From Piper betle (taxonomy: Eukaryota > Streptophyta > Magnoliopsida > Piperales > Piperaceae): DNA of 64,000 nt. Location: contig JAURVB010014816.1 in assembly GCA_033002965.1 (NCBI GenBank), positions 23,347-87,346 of the forward strand, read 5' to 3'. The first letter of the stretch is position 1, and each line of letters opens with the position of its first letter. This document shows positions 11,763-23,472 of the stretch, one piece after another. A program made the translations under genes and the position numbers. The notes under the pieces are model-generated. The model saw nothing but the letters and a program-made list of their open reading frames with translations. It ran no database searches and was not told where the DNA came from.

Positions 11763-14700
11763 TGTAAAACCAGCCAGATGGGTTTTTGTGCCAATTTGGT
11801 TTTGACTTGGACCGAGTGGTATGGTGTATATGAGTCAAGGCCCTAGCATACTCCGGTGTTTAGACCCAGTTGGATGCTAAGTCGCCGCAGCTTTTATTTT
11901 TGGCTTTCACTCGTGTTGAGTCTAACTAGGCTTAGGGTTGAATCTCTCGCGAGTCTAGTTGTTTGTCATGCATGTGGAACCCCTTTTGGATGATCCTAGT
12001 ACCTACGAGACCCACAGTGTAGTTCCCGAAGTCGCCCTAGCAGCCTTAGGATAAAAACCCTAAGTGCACGCAACCTGCACTGAGCATAGGCACCCAGGCA
12101 GTGCTCTTGTGCCAGCCCCTTTAGGGTTTGGATTTCAGGTTTGGGCCCTAAGGCGCTAGCTTGGTGCCCTAGCACCCAAATTTGAGATATTTCCCCCTTT
12201 TTTCCTCCTGGCACTAAGTCATTGGCCCAGCGCCCTGCCGTCCAATGGTCTGACCCGGTCGCTGCATATGGTTTGGTTCAGCTGTCACGTGCCTAAGTTT
12301 TTAGGGTTTTCGTGGTCCGGCTTCACAGAGGCCAATGTCCACTTTCACTTCTTTGTTTATCTACTCTGACCCTAGCCTCTTCCCCACTTCCTCCATAGCC
12401 TTCCTAAGCCCTTCCTAACCCTCTTCAAGCCTAGCCAAAGTCCTAGGAGTTGAAAATCTTCGAGTAAGAAGCCCCAAGAGACCTCCTCCCAGCCCCTTGT
12501 GAAGTAAAGGTCTCACACTTTTCCTCATAGCCAACATTTGTGTGTCCTTTTGTTTCCTGTTATTTTGTGTTTTTATTTTTCTGATATTTTCTTTGGAGAA
12601 TTTAGAACTAGGTTTCTTTACATTTGGATGTGTATAAAAATAGTTATGAGCTTTGCAATCTCTATTTGTAGTATGATACGTGTTTCGTAGATAATTTGCA
12701 TCCCATGTTGTAGGAGTCTATTTTGCATAATTCTTGTTGCATCTTGTTAATCATGGATATATCTACAAGTTTGGTCTAGCATGTTTTATATGATTAATCT
12801 GTGTTATAAGCATGTATGAGATTCAAAATTGGTCAAAGGTAGTAGCTTTATTGTTTCCGGTGGCCTATCCACCACTTTCACAAATTTTTCCACCCTATTC
12901 TCGTCTGTATTTTGCTGCTACTTTTCTCATGACTTTAGGGTTGCACGTTAGCTAATTATTGGTAAATTACCAAGCTAAGATAACATCGTTAAGGGCCCTA
13001 AACACGATGGGTGTATTCTGTGTTGTTGATGTGCCTTGTCATGGTCCGAGTTTGTACTCCTCAGTGAGCTTGATAAATGATTTTAATAAAATTAGTAAAA
13101 CTCACCTAAGGACCTACTAATTGTCTAGTGGAAACTTATAAGTTTTGGTGTTGATTAAAAATCATTTAGGTGGCTAGTCAAACCAATTTTTTGAAGCATG
13201 TAGGAATGCAGGGTTAAACCTAGTTCTCTAATTCCAGATGCAAAATCCGAAATCCTAGTCAAATCATGATGATATTGCATAAAACTTCTCCTAGGCTTTA
13301 GGTTTTATCCCAATAACATCATACTAAAATTTAGGAGCCACTGACACAATAGTTCGCGTTATGATTTTCCCAAGACCCATAGGTCCAGCAAGCTTCGAAA
13401 ATGACCTGGCCAATGCCTTCCCTTCCCAAGTCCACTCAGGTCCAAATTCTTGGAGTTTGAACCTTAAATTTTACATGATTCAAGAAAATGTGTTGGCTAA
13501 CCTTCAGAGTTTACCCATTCCCATTTGGAATCCCCATACCCATGAACGAACCTTAAGAAAATTAATGCACAGCTTAGGAATACTGTTCCCAGCACCTTAA
13601 CCCAACCTTAGTGGATTTAGCTTACCATGTTGACTCATGGGCCAATACTTGGTAATTTTTGTGCTTAACCCTTAGAGTGTCAGAGCCCACAGGTCCAAAT
13701 TGAAGCCCATTACAACACCGTTTAGCACATCTGAAAAATCATCCTGTTAATTCTATTCGGTTAAAACCATAAGTGTTAGACTTTTCAATAAGTATAGTTG
13801 CAACTCTAAACCCTGATTAAGTTACCTAATAGAGTTTAACATGTCATTAATCACATAATTAAGTAAGTGGTGTATTTTAGTATTATGCATGTGTGGAGGC
13901 TTTGCCTCATTTTGCGTGTCATATTGGTCGATGAGTGAGTAGGGTTCCCTTTTTACTTGTTAGGATGCACAGAGTGAGCTTGCTGAGTTAGGACAAGGAG
14001 ATCAACTCATCTAAGTCTATAGGATCCTCTTCTTCACCTTTTACTTGGCTATGTCATTGAGTTTTTATCGAGTTTTAGATGTAGGACAGCGTCAATGGTG
14101 TTTTATCGGATCCCTTCGATGTCAAGTCATTTAGTCGAGTTTTGCCCATAGTTTAATAAAACTTCAATGTTACGATCTCCTGATGGTTTGAGAACTCAAG
14201 ATCCAAAAATCATATAATATAAGCCCCTACTCAAACCCTTATAAGTCTCTCTCTCCCTACTAGCAGTGCACCTTCGGGCATGTTGTTGATCTGCCAATGT
14301 CATTCCGGGCATGTGCCTAATATCATTGTAAGATCTGGCTTCTGGTTTGGTGTAGTTGTGTTAATCCAACACCAATTATTCGTGTGATGAGTTGTGGTGA
14401 TTTGGTTGTAACTGTTTGTGCATTAAAGAAATGTCGATGAAGGAGTATACGCTTCACACCCCGTGAAGTTCCACATGCAGATAGAGTGTTAGGGTATGAT
14501 TCTTTGACACTTGATGATGCACTGTGTGTTAAATTTTCGATCTTGGGTATATAGAATAGGTAACCACGACCCTTGTGTTTTGCTTAATAAAATCATCATC
14601 ATCTAAATATAAGTTATCTAACTGAAGGTTGTAACTGAGTATAAGAATCAGATCGTGCATCACAAAAAGCTTAACTTTTTAACTGCAACGATGGTGTGCC

Positions 14701-15001
14701 TCTTCTATAGTTTAGAGTGATCATGCTGCATTACTCAAAGTCCTCCTCTTTGTTGGCGGTGAGGCACTAGCTTTCCCATGGTTTGGAGTACTGATGCTAA
14801 TAGTCTTTAAGTTTAGGAAGTCGTCTTATGCAGTATGATTAGGATGGATTGTATATAAGCTGTTTAAGATTATTGTCTTAAGCTTCTTGCGGATTGAGAT
14901 TCGCTTCCGTAAAGTTTGTATGATAGTAGCCAAACAAAAAAATTTTCAAATTATAAAATAACAATTCAATTTACCCTCAGACCAAAAAATGAGGTGTTAT
15001 A
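11763..15001 (+). mobile_element. Solo LTR, Tekay-like, 3.2 kb
   Basis: Begins TGTAAAACCAGCC and ends GAGGTGTTATA (family end GTGTTACA, one change). A perfect 5-bp target duplication AGTAT flanks it (11758-11762 and 15002-15006). Inside, the family block TTTTATCGGATCCC after GTAGGACAG (about 14090) matches the equivalent block of the other LTRs, but the rest is much more diverged. There is no internal domain, so it is a solo LTR left by LTR-LTR recombination. It is probably the oldest or most distant subfamily here. Confidence 0.75.
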
Positions 15002-15997
15002 AGTATGCACTTAATTTGTCAAACCTATCAAATTACTACCTGCCAAGAAGATATAGAACGTAAATCAATATAGGAATTAAAAGGATTAATAAGAAGTCTC
15101 AAAAATACTTTTGTCACTAAAAATAAATATTGAAATACTCAAATGTGTGTGTGTTTTTTTTAAAAAAAATTTAAAGAATAAAGAGGAACTATAATATGTT
15201 GTAGCTCAACTTACCCTTAAATGCTAGTTGAATGGAGAAACTACATGGGCATGTAGGGAACAACCATATAGCTAACATATAATCCAATAAAGAATATTTA
15301 AAAAATAATCTTGTAATAAATATAAAAAGTATAGAAAAATTTGTCTTGAGTTACACTTCTATCCAAGCCTAGACTAACCAATTGATTACATTCATTAACA
15401 GATCCAAATCTTTTGCTAGTTTTCCATTCATAGAATTAAAAAGAAATATTTTTGCACTAACAAAATCAATACCAACGGCCTTTTAGTAGAGCTTAGAGAT
15501 AAATATCACATAGCAATCGATCAGACCAATAGCTGCTAATTAATCCAGGTGCTCCCTCCAATTGTTTGACCACACACAGAAGCTGATCTCTTGACCAGAC
15601 AAAATTCATGACTGCCTTTGAACCATTCAAAATTGGTAGGAAGCAACACTTCCACTTCTTTAACATAAATTTAGACTCAACCGTAGAAGCAGGAGAAGAC
15701 TCACCGACGGATAATATTGGCAAATATAGAAATGACATATGGAAATGCGAAGAACATAAAAAATGATTGCTTGAATAACCTTGCAACATCTAAATTAGAG
15801 CATATGTTAAACTAAAATTTACACTTATTACAACACAACTTCATAATCTTTCATAAAGAAAAGCTTGACCATAAACAATAAACTCAAGAGAAGATATAAC
15901 CAAGGTAGTGATTTTTTACAGGTTCTTACCTTGGTATTATTGTTACAAACAAACACAAACATGCCAATTTTACTTCTTTCCTGGCAATTATTCTTAG
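15002..15997. other. Host sequence between solo LTR and copia element
   Basis: AT-rich. The only protein-like stretch is on the minus strand at 15789-15493. The element-free neighbour sequence continues across 21145 on the far side of the copia insertion. Confidence 0.4.
15493..15789 (-). other. Possible exon of an unrecognised host gene or pseudogene
   Basis: A 98-codon open stretch ending in TAA, with non-repetitive composition rich in Trp, Cys and Leu, for example SRDQLLCVVKQLEG. It does not look like a shadow of anything on the other strand. It may be the last exon of a minus-strand gene whose surroundings were split by the solo LTR at 11.8 kb and the copia element at 16 kb. I do not recognise the family, and no start or upstream exon can be assigned. 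Confidence 0.3.
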
Positions 15998-16128
15998 TGT
16001 TAATATTTGTAATTATGAATATTAATGATATATAGCCTATTGTCGCACTCAAAATATCAAAGGAATTTTAGGATACCAAACAGAAGTAAATATTTGTTGC
16101 ACCATTAAAAATGAAGGGCCTCAAAACA

Positions 16129-16163
<35 letters not shown>

Positions 16164-16542
16164 TCATTTGCCACATACTAAAAATAGAGAGAAAAAAGAG
16201 AAAGAAATAGAAAAGGAATATAGAAATAAAAAGAGGGAAAATATTATTTACTAGTTTAATCTTAAATAGAGTATTGAGATAGAAAAACCTTATAATCTCA
16301 ATTGTATAGGTTGTGTGAGTAATCTTCTTGTACATCTCTATGTATTTGATGTGTGTAATCTTTGGTTGAAGTAGTGAATTGTCCATTGTTGTCCCATGGT
16401 TTTTGACTCTCGATGAAAAAGAGAGTTTTCTACGATAAATCTCTGTTCTTTTGTTTTGGTTTTATCTTATTTCTCAGGCATTATTTTCCCATATCTTGTG
16501 TTCATTGTTGTTGATCTCCAACTTTGGGGATTTTTCTCAATA
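15998..16542 (+). repeat. 5' LTR of the copia element
   Basis: Matches 20628-21144 throughout: the start TGTTAATATTTGTAATTATG, a TA microsatellite, TAAAAATAGAGA, and GGGGATTTTTCTCAA near the end. The last bases are CTCAATA, one change from CTCAACA. Confidence 0.88.
16127..16160. repeat. (TA)n microsatellite in 5' LTR
   Basis: About 17 TA units. The 3' LTR has a shorter tract at 20751-20765, so the tract has changed length since insertion. Confidence 0.9.
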
Positions 16543-16544
16543 AT

Positions 16545-16560
16545 TAGCGCCTTCTGTGGG
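16545..16560 (+). promoter_or_regulatory. Primer binding site of the copia element (mutated)
   Basis: TAGCGCCTTCTGTGGG follows the 5' LTR and resembles the TGGCGCCGTCTGTGGG string found after many plant LTRs. Two bases differ. The tRNA partner is not certain. Confidence 0.5.
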
Positions 16561-16603
16561 AATTTTGGTCTCATTTAATTGGATCTTGATTTGAGTAGGA
16601 GTC

Positions 16604-17472
16604 ATGGTGGACACTTCCAAGACTAGGAACATTGAGAAATTTGATGGAATAGAGTAGCATTAGTGGAGGATGCAGATTAAGGATCATCTATACAAGAAGC
16701 AACTACATCAACAGTTTGTAGGTACCAAGCTAGAGGTGAAGTCAGCTGAGGAGTAGGCCTTATTGGATAAGTGAGGCTTAGCTACTATCCAATTGTGTTT
16801 AACATAGTCAGTGGTGTTTAATATCTCCAAGCAGACAATCATCAAAGGGTAAATGGATGCATTAGCTGGTATATATGAGAAGTCATCAACCTTAAACATG
16901 TTATTTTTGTTGAGGAAGCTTATCTATTTAAGGATGCTCGAAGCTAAATCTATCACTAATCATTTAAATGATTTCAATAAAATTTGGGCACTTGAATTTG
17001 TAGAGATGACCTTTAATGAAGATATTAAATCTTTAATGTTCATGTGTTTTTTGTCAAAGAGTTAGGATATGGTAATTACATCTATAAGTAATGCATCAAA
17101 AGAGCAACTGAAGTTTGATGAAGTGCTAAGTGCAATCTTGAATCAGGAGATTATGAAGGAGAGCATGGTAGATAGCACACCATTCATCTTGGGCACAACT
17201 TTGTCTGTGGACAAAGGCAACAACAAAGAAAGAAGAAGAGGTCAAAGTAGAGGTCCTAAGAACCGACCCAAAGGAAAATTCAAAGGTAAGCTTACTTGTT
17301 GGATTTGTGACAAGGAAGGACATGTAAAGAAGGATTGTCCCGAGCGAGTCAAGAATATAGCGAATGTTGTAGATGGTCATGAAAGGAACTTTGTTTATTT
17401 GTTCATGATGATTAAAAAACAAATACATGATATATTGATTTCATTGTACTTCTCACAAAGAATGGTTTTGTG
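16604..17472 (+). pseudogene. Copia gag, broken
   Basis: It starts at ATG 16604 (MVDTSKTRNIEKFDG) but meets a stop at codon 18. A C-terminal half is readable from about 16853. A basic stretch (KERRRGQSRGPKNRPKGK) precedes a perfect CX2CX4HX4C zinc knuckle at 17297-17338 (CWICDKEGHVKKDC). This is the capsid and nucleocapsid part that packages element RNA in active relatives. Several stops rule out a functional product. Confidence 0.85.
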
Positions 17473-17790
17473 ATTTTTTCAAGAGTGAATTTGTATATGT
17501 AATAATTGTCAATGGTCAGAAGGGCAAAATTGAAGGTATGGGAATAATTTATTTGATGATGAATGATGAAGGTAAATTTATTCTTAAGGAGGTCAGGTAT
17601 ATACCTAAATTAAAGAAGAATCATATATCTGTTAACAAGCTGGATCAATAAGGTTATAGGATTACATTCAAAAATAATTAGTGGAAGATTAGCAAAGGAG
17701 CATTGGTGGTGATTAGGGAAGGCAGTGAGCACACTTTACCCTTTGTCTACCAAGGTAGATCCATTTATTTTTTGGTTGTTGAAAAGAATG
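17420..17790 (+). pseudogene. Copia protease remnant
   Basis: The frame reading TSHKEWFCDF and later VRYIPKLKKNHISVNKL corresponds to the copia aspartic protease region. The catalytic Asp-Ser/Thr-Gly is not present: a stop stands in its place near 17436. Two further stops follow. Confidence 0.65.
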
Positions 17791-17794
17791 ACAT

Positions 17795-18780
17795 AACAAC
17801 TTTATAGCATAGAAGGCTTGGTCACTTGAGCGAGAGTGGGATGAGGATCTTACATTCCAAGAAGGTTTTGACAGGCATAATTGATCCTAACTTTGGTTTT
17901 GTAAACATTGTGTTTTAGGTAAACAGAAACATGTCAGCTTCACGAAGAATGGGCGAGAGATGAAATCCAAAAAGGTTGGAGTTGGTTCATATGGATGTTT
18001 GGTGGCCAGTCCATGGGAAATCTTTTGGAGGTAATTTCTATTTTGTTACCTGCATTGATTATTTTAGTAGGAAGACACAGATCTATACTTTAAGAAAAAA
18101 TCAAAAGTCTTTAGCATTTTCAACATATGAAAAACCCGAGTTGAGAATTAAATAGGTTTAAGATTGAAATGTCTTCTATCGGATCACGGCAGAGAATATT
18201 GTAATAAGGAATTTGACTCCTATTGTGAAAAGGGTGGAATTAGAAGGATCAAGACAGTGCCAAGGACACCACAATAGAATGGGGTGGCAAACAGAATGAA
18301 CAGGATCATCCTAGAGCGAGTGAGAAGCATGAGAGTTCATGGTGGACTCCCTTTGCATCTTTGGGGTCCCACTATGGATACAACTATCTATCTAATCAAC
18401 CGAAGTCCATCAAACATCGTAGATGGAAAAATACCGGAAGAGTTATGGACTAGTAAGAAAGTTGGCTATTCTTTTCTTAAGGTCCTTGGTTGTATTGCAT
18501 ATGCACATGTTGATAAGGAATCAAGAAAGAAGCTTGATTCAAAATCCTTCAAGTGTGTATTTCTTGGATATGGGGATGATGAGTATAGTTACCGGATGTG
18601 GGATTTTGAGAACAACAAGGTGTTTCGAAGGTGGGATGTTGTATTCAATGAAGAGTGCATGTACAAAAATAGGAAGAAAAAAAGAGTGAGGAGTCCAAAG
18701 AAAAGGAGTATATGGAGCTTGATGAGACAGATGAAGAGATACCAAGTGTTGAAAATCAAGGATTTGTTCCATGTGATGTA
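17795..18780 (+). pseudogene. Copia integrase, broken
   Basis: The GAG-pre-integrase segment reads RRLGHLSESGMRIL at about 17811. The core starts with HMDVWWPVHG, which carries the first catalytic Asp, and continues with VTCIDYFSRKTQIY. The second Asp is in SDHGREY near 18180. The third acidic residue is lost: where copia elements read NGVAER, this copy reads NGVANR, with Asn at 18290-18292. The segment 18284-18781 is open and ends in the integrase C-terminal region (KVLGCIAYAHVDKESRKK). Frames change several times upstream. Confidence 0.85.
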
Positions 18781-18899
18781 GAACAATTATTTTCTAAGAA
18801 GACAGAACAAGAAGGTGAATCACAGGCTAATCAACCAAATGATGATGAATCAGATTCTGAATATTATGATGCACAAGTTGAAATTGATAACTCAAAGCC

Positions 18900-19710
18900 A
18901 CCACAAAAGATAGTTGTTCCTCCCAAACCAAGGAGGAGCATAAGGGTCAGGAAGTTTACTCAGAAATTAAATTTAATTGTACAACGTATTTTGTATACTG
19001 ATGCAGGAGAACTAGAATCCTATGATGAAGCCATGAGTGACAAAGCTCATTTGAAGTGGGAGTTGCCCATGAAGGACGAAATGTCATCATTGGCGAAAAA
19101 CATGGGAGTTGGTGAAGTTGCCACAAAAAGGAAGGTTCTACAAAACAAGTGGATCTATTGAGTCAAGTATGAAACTGGTGGTGTACAAGGTATAAGGCAA
19201 GACTTGTGGTAAAAGGTTTTGGTCAAAGAGAAAAATTGATTTTCATGATATATTTGCACTTGTTGTAACAATGACTTCTATTAGAATTATTTGAGTGTTG
19301 TGGCTGTAAAGGGGTTGTATTTAAAACAACTTGATGTAAATACAACTTTTCTTCATGGTGATTTGGAGGAGGAGAACTATATAGAACAACCAAAAAGATT
19401 TGTAGTTAAAGGTAAAGAAAATATGGTGTGCAAATTGAAGAGGAGTCTATATGGACTCAAACAAGCACCAAGACAATGGTATTTGAAATTTGACAAGTTT
19501 ATCTTAGATAATGGATTCGCTAGGAGTAATTTTGACCACTGTGTATATCTACAAAAGTTTAATGATGGCAATTACATTATTTTAACTTTGTATGTTGATG
19601 ACATGTTTGTTGCAGGGATTTGTATGAAGAAAATCTTTAATCTCAAAATGAGGTTAGCCAAGAGCTTTTCCATGAAGGACATAGGTGAAGCAAAATTTCT
19701 TGGGATGTAA
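18900..19710 (+). pseudogene. Copia reverse transcriptase, broken
   Basis: The linker PRRSIRVRKF leads into the RT. At 19291-19710 one frame is open with LKQLDVNTTFLHGDLEE (first catalytic Asp), KLKRSLYGLKQAPRQWY and the active-site YVDD at 19591-19602. Upstream, 19160-19290 has stops and a frameshift. The catalytic aspartates are still readable, but the protein cannot be made whole. Confidence 0.88.
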
Positions 19711-20549
19711 ATTACCTGAAACAAGAAGAGCAAAAAGTTATGGTTATCTCAAGAAGGGTATGTGAAGAAAGTGCTTTAGAGATTTAACATGAATGAATCT
19801 AAGCCTATGATTACTACTTTGGGTAGTAAATTCCAATTGTCCAATGAACAAGTGCTAAGAATGATAAGGATAAATCTCACATGCAAATGGTGCCTTATGC
19901 TTCAGCTTTTGGAAGTCTTCTGTATGCTATGATGAGTAGAAGACCAGATATTACACATGCAGTGGGAGTAGTGAGTAGATTCATGAAGAACCCAAAAAAA
20001 GAACACTAGAAGGCAGTGAAATAGATTTTCAGGTACTTGAAATGAACTTCTAATTTCTGTTTGTGTTTTGAGAGTGATAATATTGATGTGTAAGGTTATT
20101 TGGACTCACCATGTTGGAAATAGAGACAATGATAGGAATACATCAGGATACATCTTTACAGTTAGTGGAGCCGCAGTGAGCTGGGTTTCCAAATTGCAAA
20201 AGATAGTTGTTCTATCTTCATCTGAAGCTGAATATGTGGCTGCTATAAAAGCTAGCAAGGAGTATATTTATATTAAAACTTTAATGAATAAGTTAGGCTT
20301 TAATGGGGTTGATTATAGGTTGTTTAGTGATAGTCAAAGTGCAATCCAATTAGCCAAGAACTCAGCATTTCATTCTAGGACTAAGCATATTCGGTTAAGG
20401 TAGCATTTTATCAAATCTTTGTTAGAAGAAGATAAATTGAAGTTAGAGAAGATTGATGGAAAAAAGAATCCTGCAGACTTGTTGACTAAACTGGTGGAAG
20501 GACAAAAGTTGAGTTTGTGCTCAACTTTAGTGAACTTGTACTAAATGCA
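19711..20549 (+). pseudogene. Copia connection and RNase H domain, broken
   Basis: The 20068-20403 frame carries GNRDNDRNTSGYIF, SSSEAEYVAAI and FSDSQSAIQLAKN, which are RNase H motifs. The first catalytic Asp is lost to a frameshift just upstream. After a stop at 20401 the same frame continues HFIKSLLEEDKLKLEK and PADLLTK, the usual C-terminus. Confidence 0.85.
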
Positions 20550-20615
20550 GGTGAAAGACTTGTACGACGAACAAGTAGAGGAAAAATTAAGATTGGTGTG
20601 CTCCAATTGGACTGA

Positions 20616-20627
20616 AAGTGGGAAGAT
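20616..20627 (+). promoter_or_regulatory. Polypurine tract of the copia element
   Basis: AAGTGGGAAGAT sits directly against the 3' LTR start. Polypurine tracts prime plus-strand synthesis in LTR elements. The assignment rests on position and composition. Confidence 0.6.
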
Positions 20628-21144
20628 TGTTAATATTTATAATTATGAATATCAATGATATATACACTTGGAATACCAAAGGAATCTTGGGATATCAAAG
20701 AAAGGTGACAGTTTGTTGTACCATTGAAGATGATGCGTCTCAAAGCATCTATATATATATATATAGATTCATTGCCTCATTCTAAAAATAGAGAAAAAAA
20801 TAGAAAAAAATAGAAAATGAATATAGAAATAAGAAGAGGGAAAATATTATTCACTAGTTTAATCTTATACATGGTATTGAGATAGAGATATCTTATAATC
20901 TCAATTATATAGGTTGTGTGAGTAATCTTCTTTTATATATCTATATATTTGATGGTTATAATTTTTAGTTGAAATAGTAAATTATTCGTAGTTATCCAGT
21001 GGTTTTTGACTCTTGATAAAAAAGAGGGGTTTTCACATTAAATCTTTATTTTTCGTTTTTGTTTTATATTATTTTTCGGGTATAATTTTTTCATATCTTG
21101 TGTTCGTTTTTGTTGATTTTCAATTCAGGGGATTTTTCTCAACA
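20628..21144 (+). repeat. 3' LTR of the copia element
   Basis: Starts TGTTAATATTTATAATTATG and ends TTTTTCTCAACA, followed by CTTAG. Aligns to the 5' LTR over its length. Confidence 0.9.
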
Positions 21145-21959
21145 CTTAGCAGGATGGTTTACATGCCTTATATGTAAAGACTATCCATGCCTTTTTTGTT
21201 GTTAATTTTGTTCTTTGCATTGAAATCTTTACACATGCAACCTATCTTGCAAACAACATTTGGAGTTTAAGGTGAATTACAAAGGTTGATTTAAACAATG
21301 AAGAACAAACATTGATCAAAATTTCCTATCAAGGCCTGATCTGATGAGAAGAATTACGCACACTACCAAATAATAGAGAGGGAAAAAAGGATTCTACTAG
21401 TGAAAAGAGTAAACCAGAAGAAGCTGCTTGAGGAAAACAGCCCTCTTTGTTCCCCGCAAACCTCTCAGAGAACACAATCAATACCGTCCCTGCCGTAATA
21501 GTCGATGGTCGGTTGGAGGAGAAGGGTGCATCGCTTGCAAAGAGTGGCAAAACCAGACAGTTTCAAAGTTGCTCTCCGACTGTGAAGGAGGGTGATAGAT
21601 TTCCCTTAAAATTATGTAGCTTCAAACGTAGTCATGGCGAGCAAATACAAGCTTGTATTCTATGTGACAAATAATAATGTGTGCTTGAGTCAAATTTTGA
21701 ATCAAATTTTAATAAAAACTTAAATTGCCCTTAAAATTTTTTAGATATGTTGTCTCTAAAATTGCTGCATATAAGTGTATGGTTTTCATCTATTTTTACT
21801 TGTTCCTCTTTCCAATAAATAGACCTCTTTCCATAAACAAAATTGCAAAATTCTGCATGAAAAACAATTTATGCGTAGTAGGAGCAAACTACAACACATC
21901 ATTTTACACCTTGAACCCTCTCAATTAAAATTTTTTTACCAACATAAGAAGCAGAGACA
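21145..21959. other. Intergenic sequence downstream of the GMP gene
   Basis: No confident gene. At 21329-21674 both strands are open with non-repetitive protein-like frames (plus 21447-21674, minus 21550-21329). One of these may be an exon or UTR of the host locus split by the copia element. I cannot choose between them. The rest is AT-rich and may include the 3' UTR of the GMP gene. Confidence 0.3.
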
Positions 21960-21965
21960 TTTATT
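21960..21965 (-). terminator. Candidate poly(A) signal of the GMP gene
   Basis: AATAAA on the minus strand, about 50 nt past the stop codon at 22017. Other AT-rich candidates lie further on. Confidence 0.4.
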
Positions 21966-22016
21966 ACACAAACAAATCTGTAAACAAAAGTTTTTTTTAT
22001 GTTTGAAGCCTACCCA

Positions 22017-23472
22017 TCACATTACAATTTCAGGCTTCAAAATGTTGGACTTGATCTCCTTGTGAGGAAGAACCACACCTCCATTACTGTAAATCTCATC
22101 ACAGACATGCACATCTTCTCCAAGGATGGTCATGTTCTCAATGCGAGCCCACTGCCCAACTGTGGAGTGCCACCCAATAATACTATTGGAGACACAAGAA
22201 TGCTTCTTTATACGAGCCTTACGCATAACAGTGCAGCTTGACAGCCTAACTCCCGACTCCACAACACAACCTGGCCCAATGGCCACATCTGGACCAATCA
22301 AGCACCCCTCCCCTATCACTGCACTCTCATGGACTAGCACATTACCAACAATATGAGCTCCACTAGCAAGTTTTGAAGAAGACTTCCTCCTAAGTGAGTC
22401 TAGATATAGTCCGAGTCCTGTGATGTAATCCTTGGGTTGCCCTATGTCCATCCAGAAACCTGGCAAGACCATGGCATATAGCTTTTGTTCCGCAGCTATA
22501 CGAGGAAAGACCTCTTTCTCAATTGAAGTGGGTTTTAGTTGAATCCGGTCGAGAACAGATGGGTTGAGCAGGTAAATCCCAGCATTGATCTTGTTGCCCA
22601 CGAATATTTTTGGTTTCTCCACAAATCTCTCAACTTTTCCGGTCTCTTCCTCCATTACAACCACACCGTATTTCGATGGCTCATCAACCTATGCAAAAGA
22701 AGAGTCTCAGTATACAATCATTTTTGTTAAAATCTAGCGTGGCCCAAAATTAATGGACTGTTTTATGTGATCCCAGTAGTACCTTGGTCACCATGATTGA
22801 TGCTTCTCCACCGTGTGATTTGTGGAATTGAATCATCTCCTTGAGGGGATACTCACTGATAACGTCACTGTTGAGGACAAAGAAAGGTTCCCCAGATTCG
22901 TCTAAAAGCTTGTCTCTAGCTAGAGCAAGGGGTCCGGCTGTCCCAAGTGGCTCGGTCTCTCGTGAGCAAGTTATCTTAATGTCAAGCTTACTCTCGAAAT
23001 CTTTCAAGAAGTTGAGCATAACCTTGAAAAACAGTAAAATATTTTGCTATTGCTGATTTCAGGCAGACCGATTAGATCAATCAAAAGACAGCTCAAGTTT
23101 TTTCTTTCTTTTACCTCTGGCTGGTAATTGATGGCTAATACCACCTCGGTTACACCAATGGCTTTGAGAGCTTCAATCTGAGAAATAGTGACAGAACACC
23201 CAATCAAACAGTTGGAAGCAAAACACAAGTAAGAAGGAGAATGGAAATAAAAATTGTAGCTAGAGCGTGAAAATTGATAACAATATGAAACCTTGCAACC
23301 AAATCGGGTTACTGCAAGCTCCAAAGAAAATAAAAATTGGTCACTGCATTATAACAAATACCTGGTGGAGAATCATGGGCTTGTTTGCAAAATCAACAAG
23401 AGGCTTTGGGAAACTGAGCGTCAAAGGCCTTAGTCTCGTACCAAATCCCCCCACAAGGATAAGGGCCTTCAT
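22017..23472 (-). CDS. GMP1/CYT1-like: Mannose-1-phosphate guanylyltransferase (GDP-mannose pyrophosphorylase), 361 aa
   Basis: Makes GDP-mannose from mannose-1-phosphate and GTP in the cytosol. The product feeds cell-wall mannan, N-glycans, GPI anchors and ascorbate. Coding exons on the minus strand are 23472-23362, 23177-23115, 23022-22783 and 22688-22017, all with GT-AG introns in phase 0. They encode 37, 21, 80 and 223 residues plus a stop. The total of 361 is, as I recall, the usual length of the plant enzyme. The nucleotidyltransferase signature [11 protein letters not shown] is at residues 8-18 and FPKP at 21-24. A metal-binding NSDV begins at 109, and FVEKPK is at 160-165. The C-terminal third is a left-handed beta-helix of hexapeptide repeats ([17 protein letters not shown]) ending in [11 protein letters not shown]. 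The ATG at 23472 is chosen because it opens the conserved [13 protein letters not shown]. No break is seen, and it appears functional. Confidence 0.97.

Larger units (their letters stand above)
15998..21144 (+). mobile_element. Ty1-copia retrotransposon, full length but inactive
   Basis: Two LTRs (15998-16542 and 20628-21144) start TGTTAATATTT and end CTCAACA in the 3' copy. They flank gag, protease remnant, integrase, reverse transcriptase and RNase H in that order, which is copia order. A perfect 5-bp target duplication CTTAG lies at 15993-15997 and 21145-21149. The coding region has many stops and frameshifts. The LTRs differ by many substitutions and small indels, so this is an old insertion. 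It is not recently mobile on its own. Confidence 0.92.

Noticed and set aside
13361..13600. A 79-codon plus-strand gene
   Set aside because: It is inside the solo LTR at 11763-15001 and has no recognisable domain.
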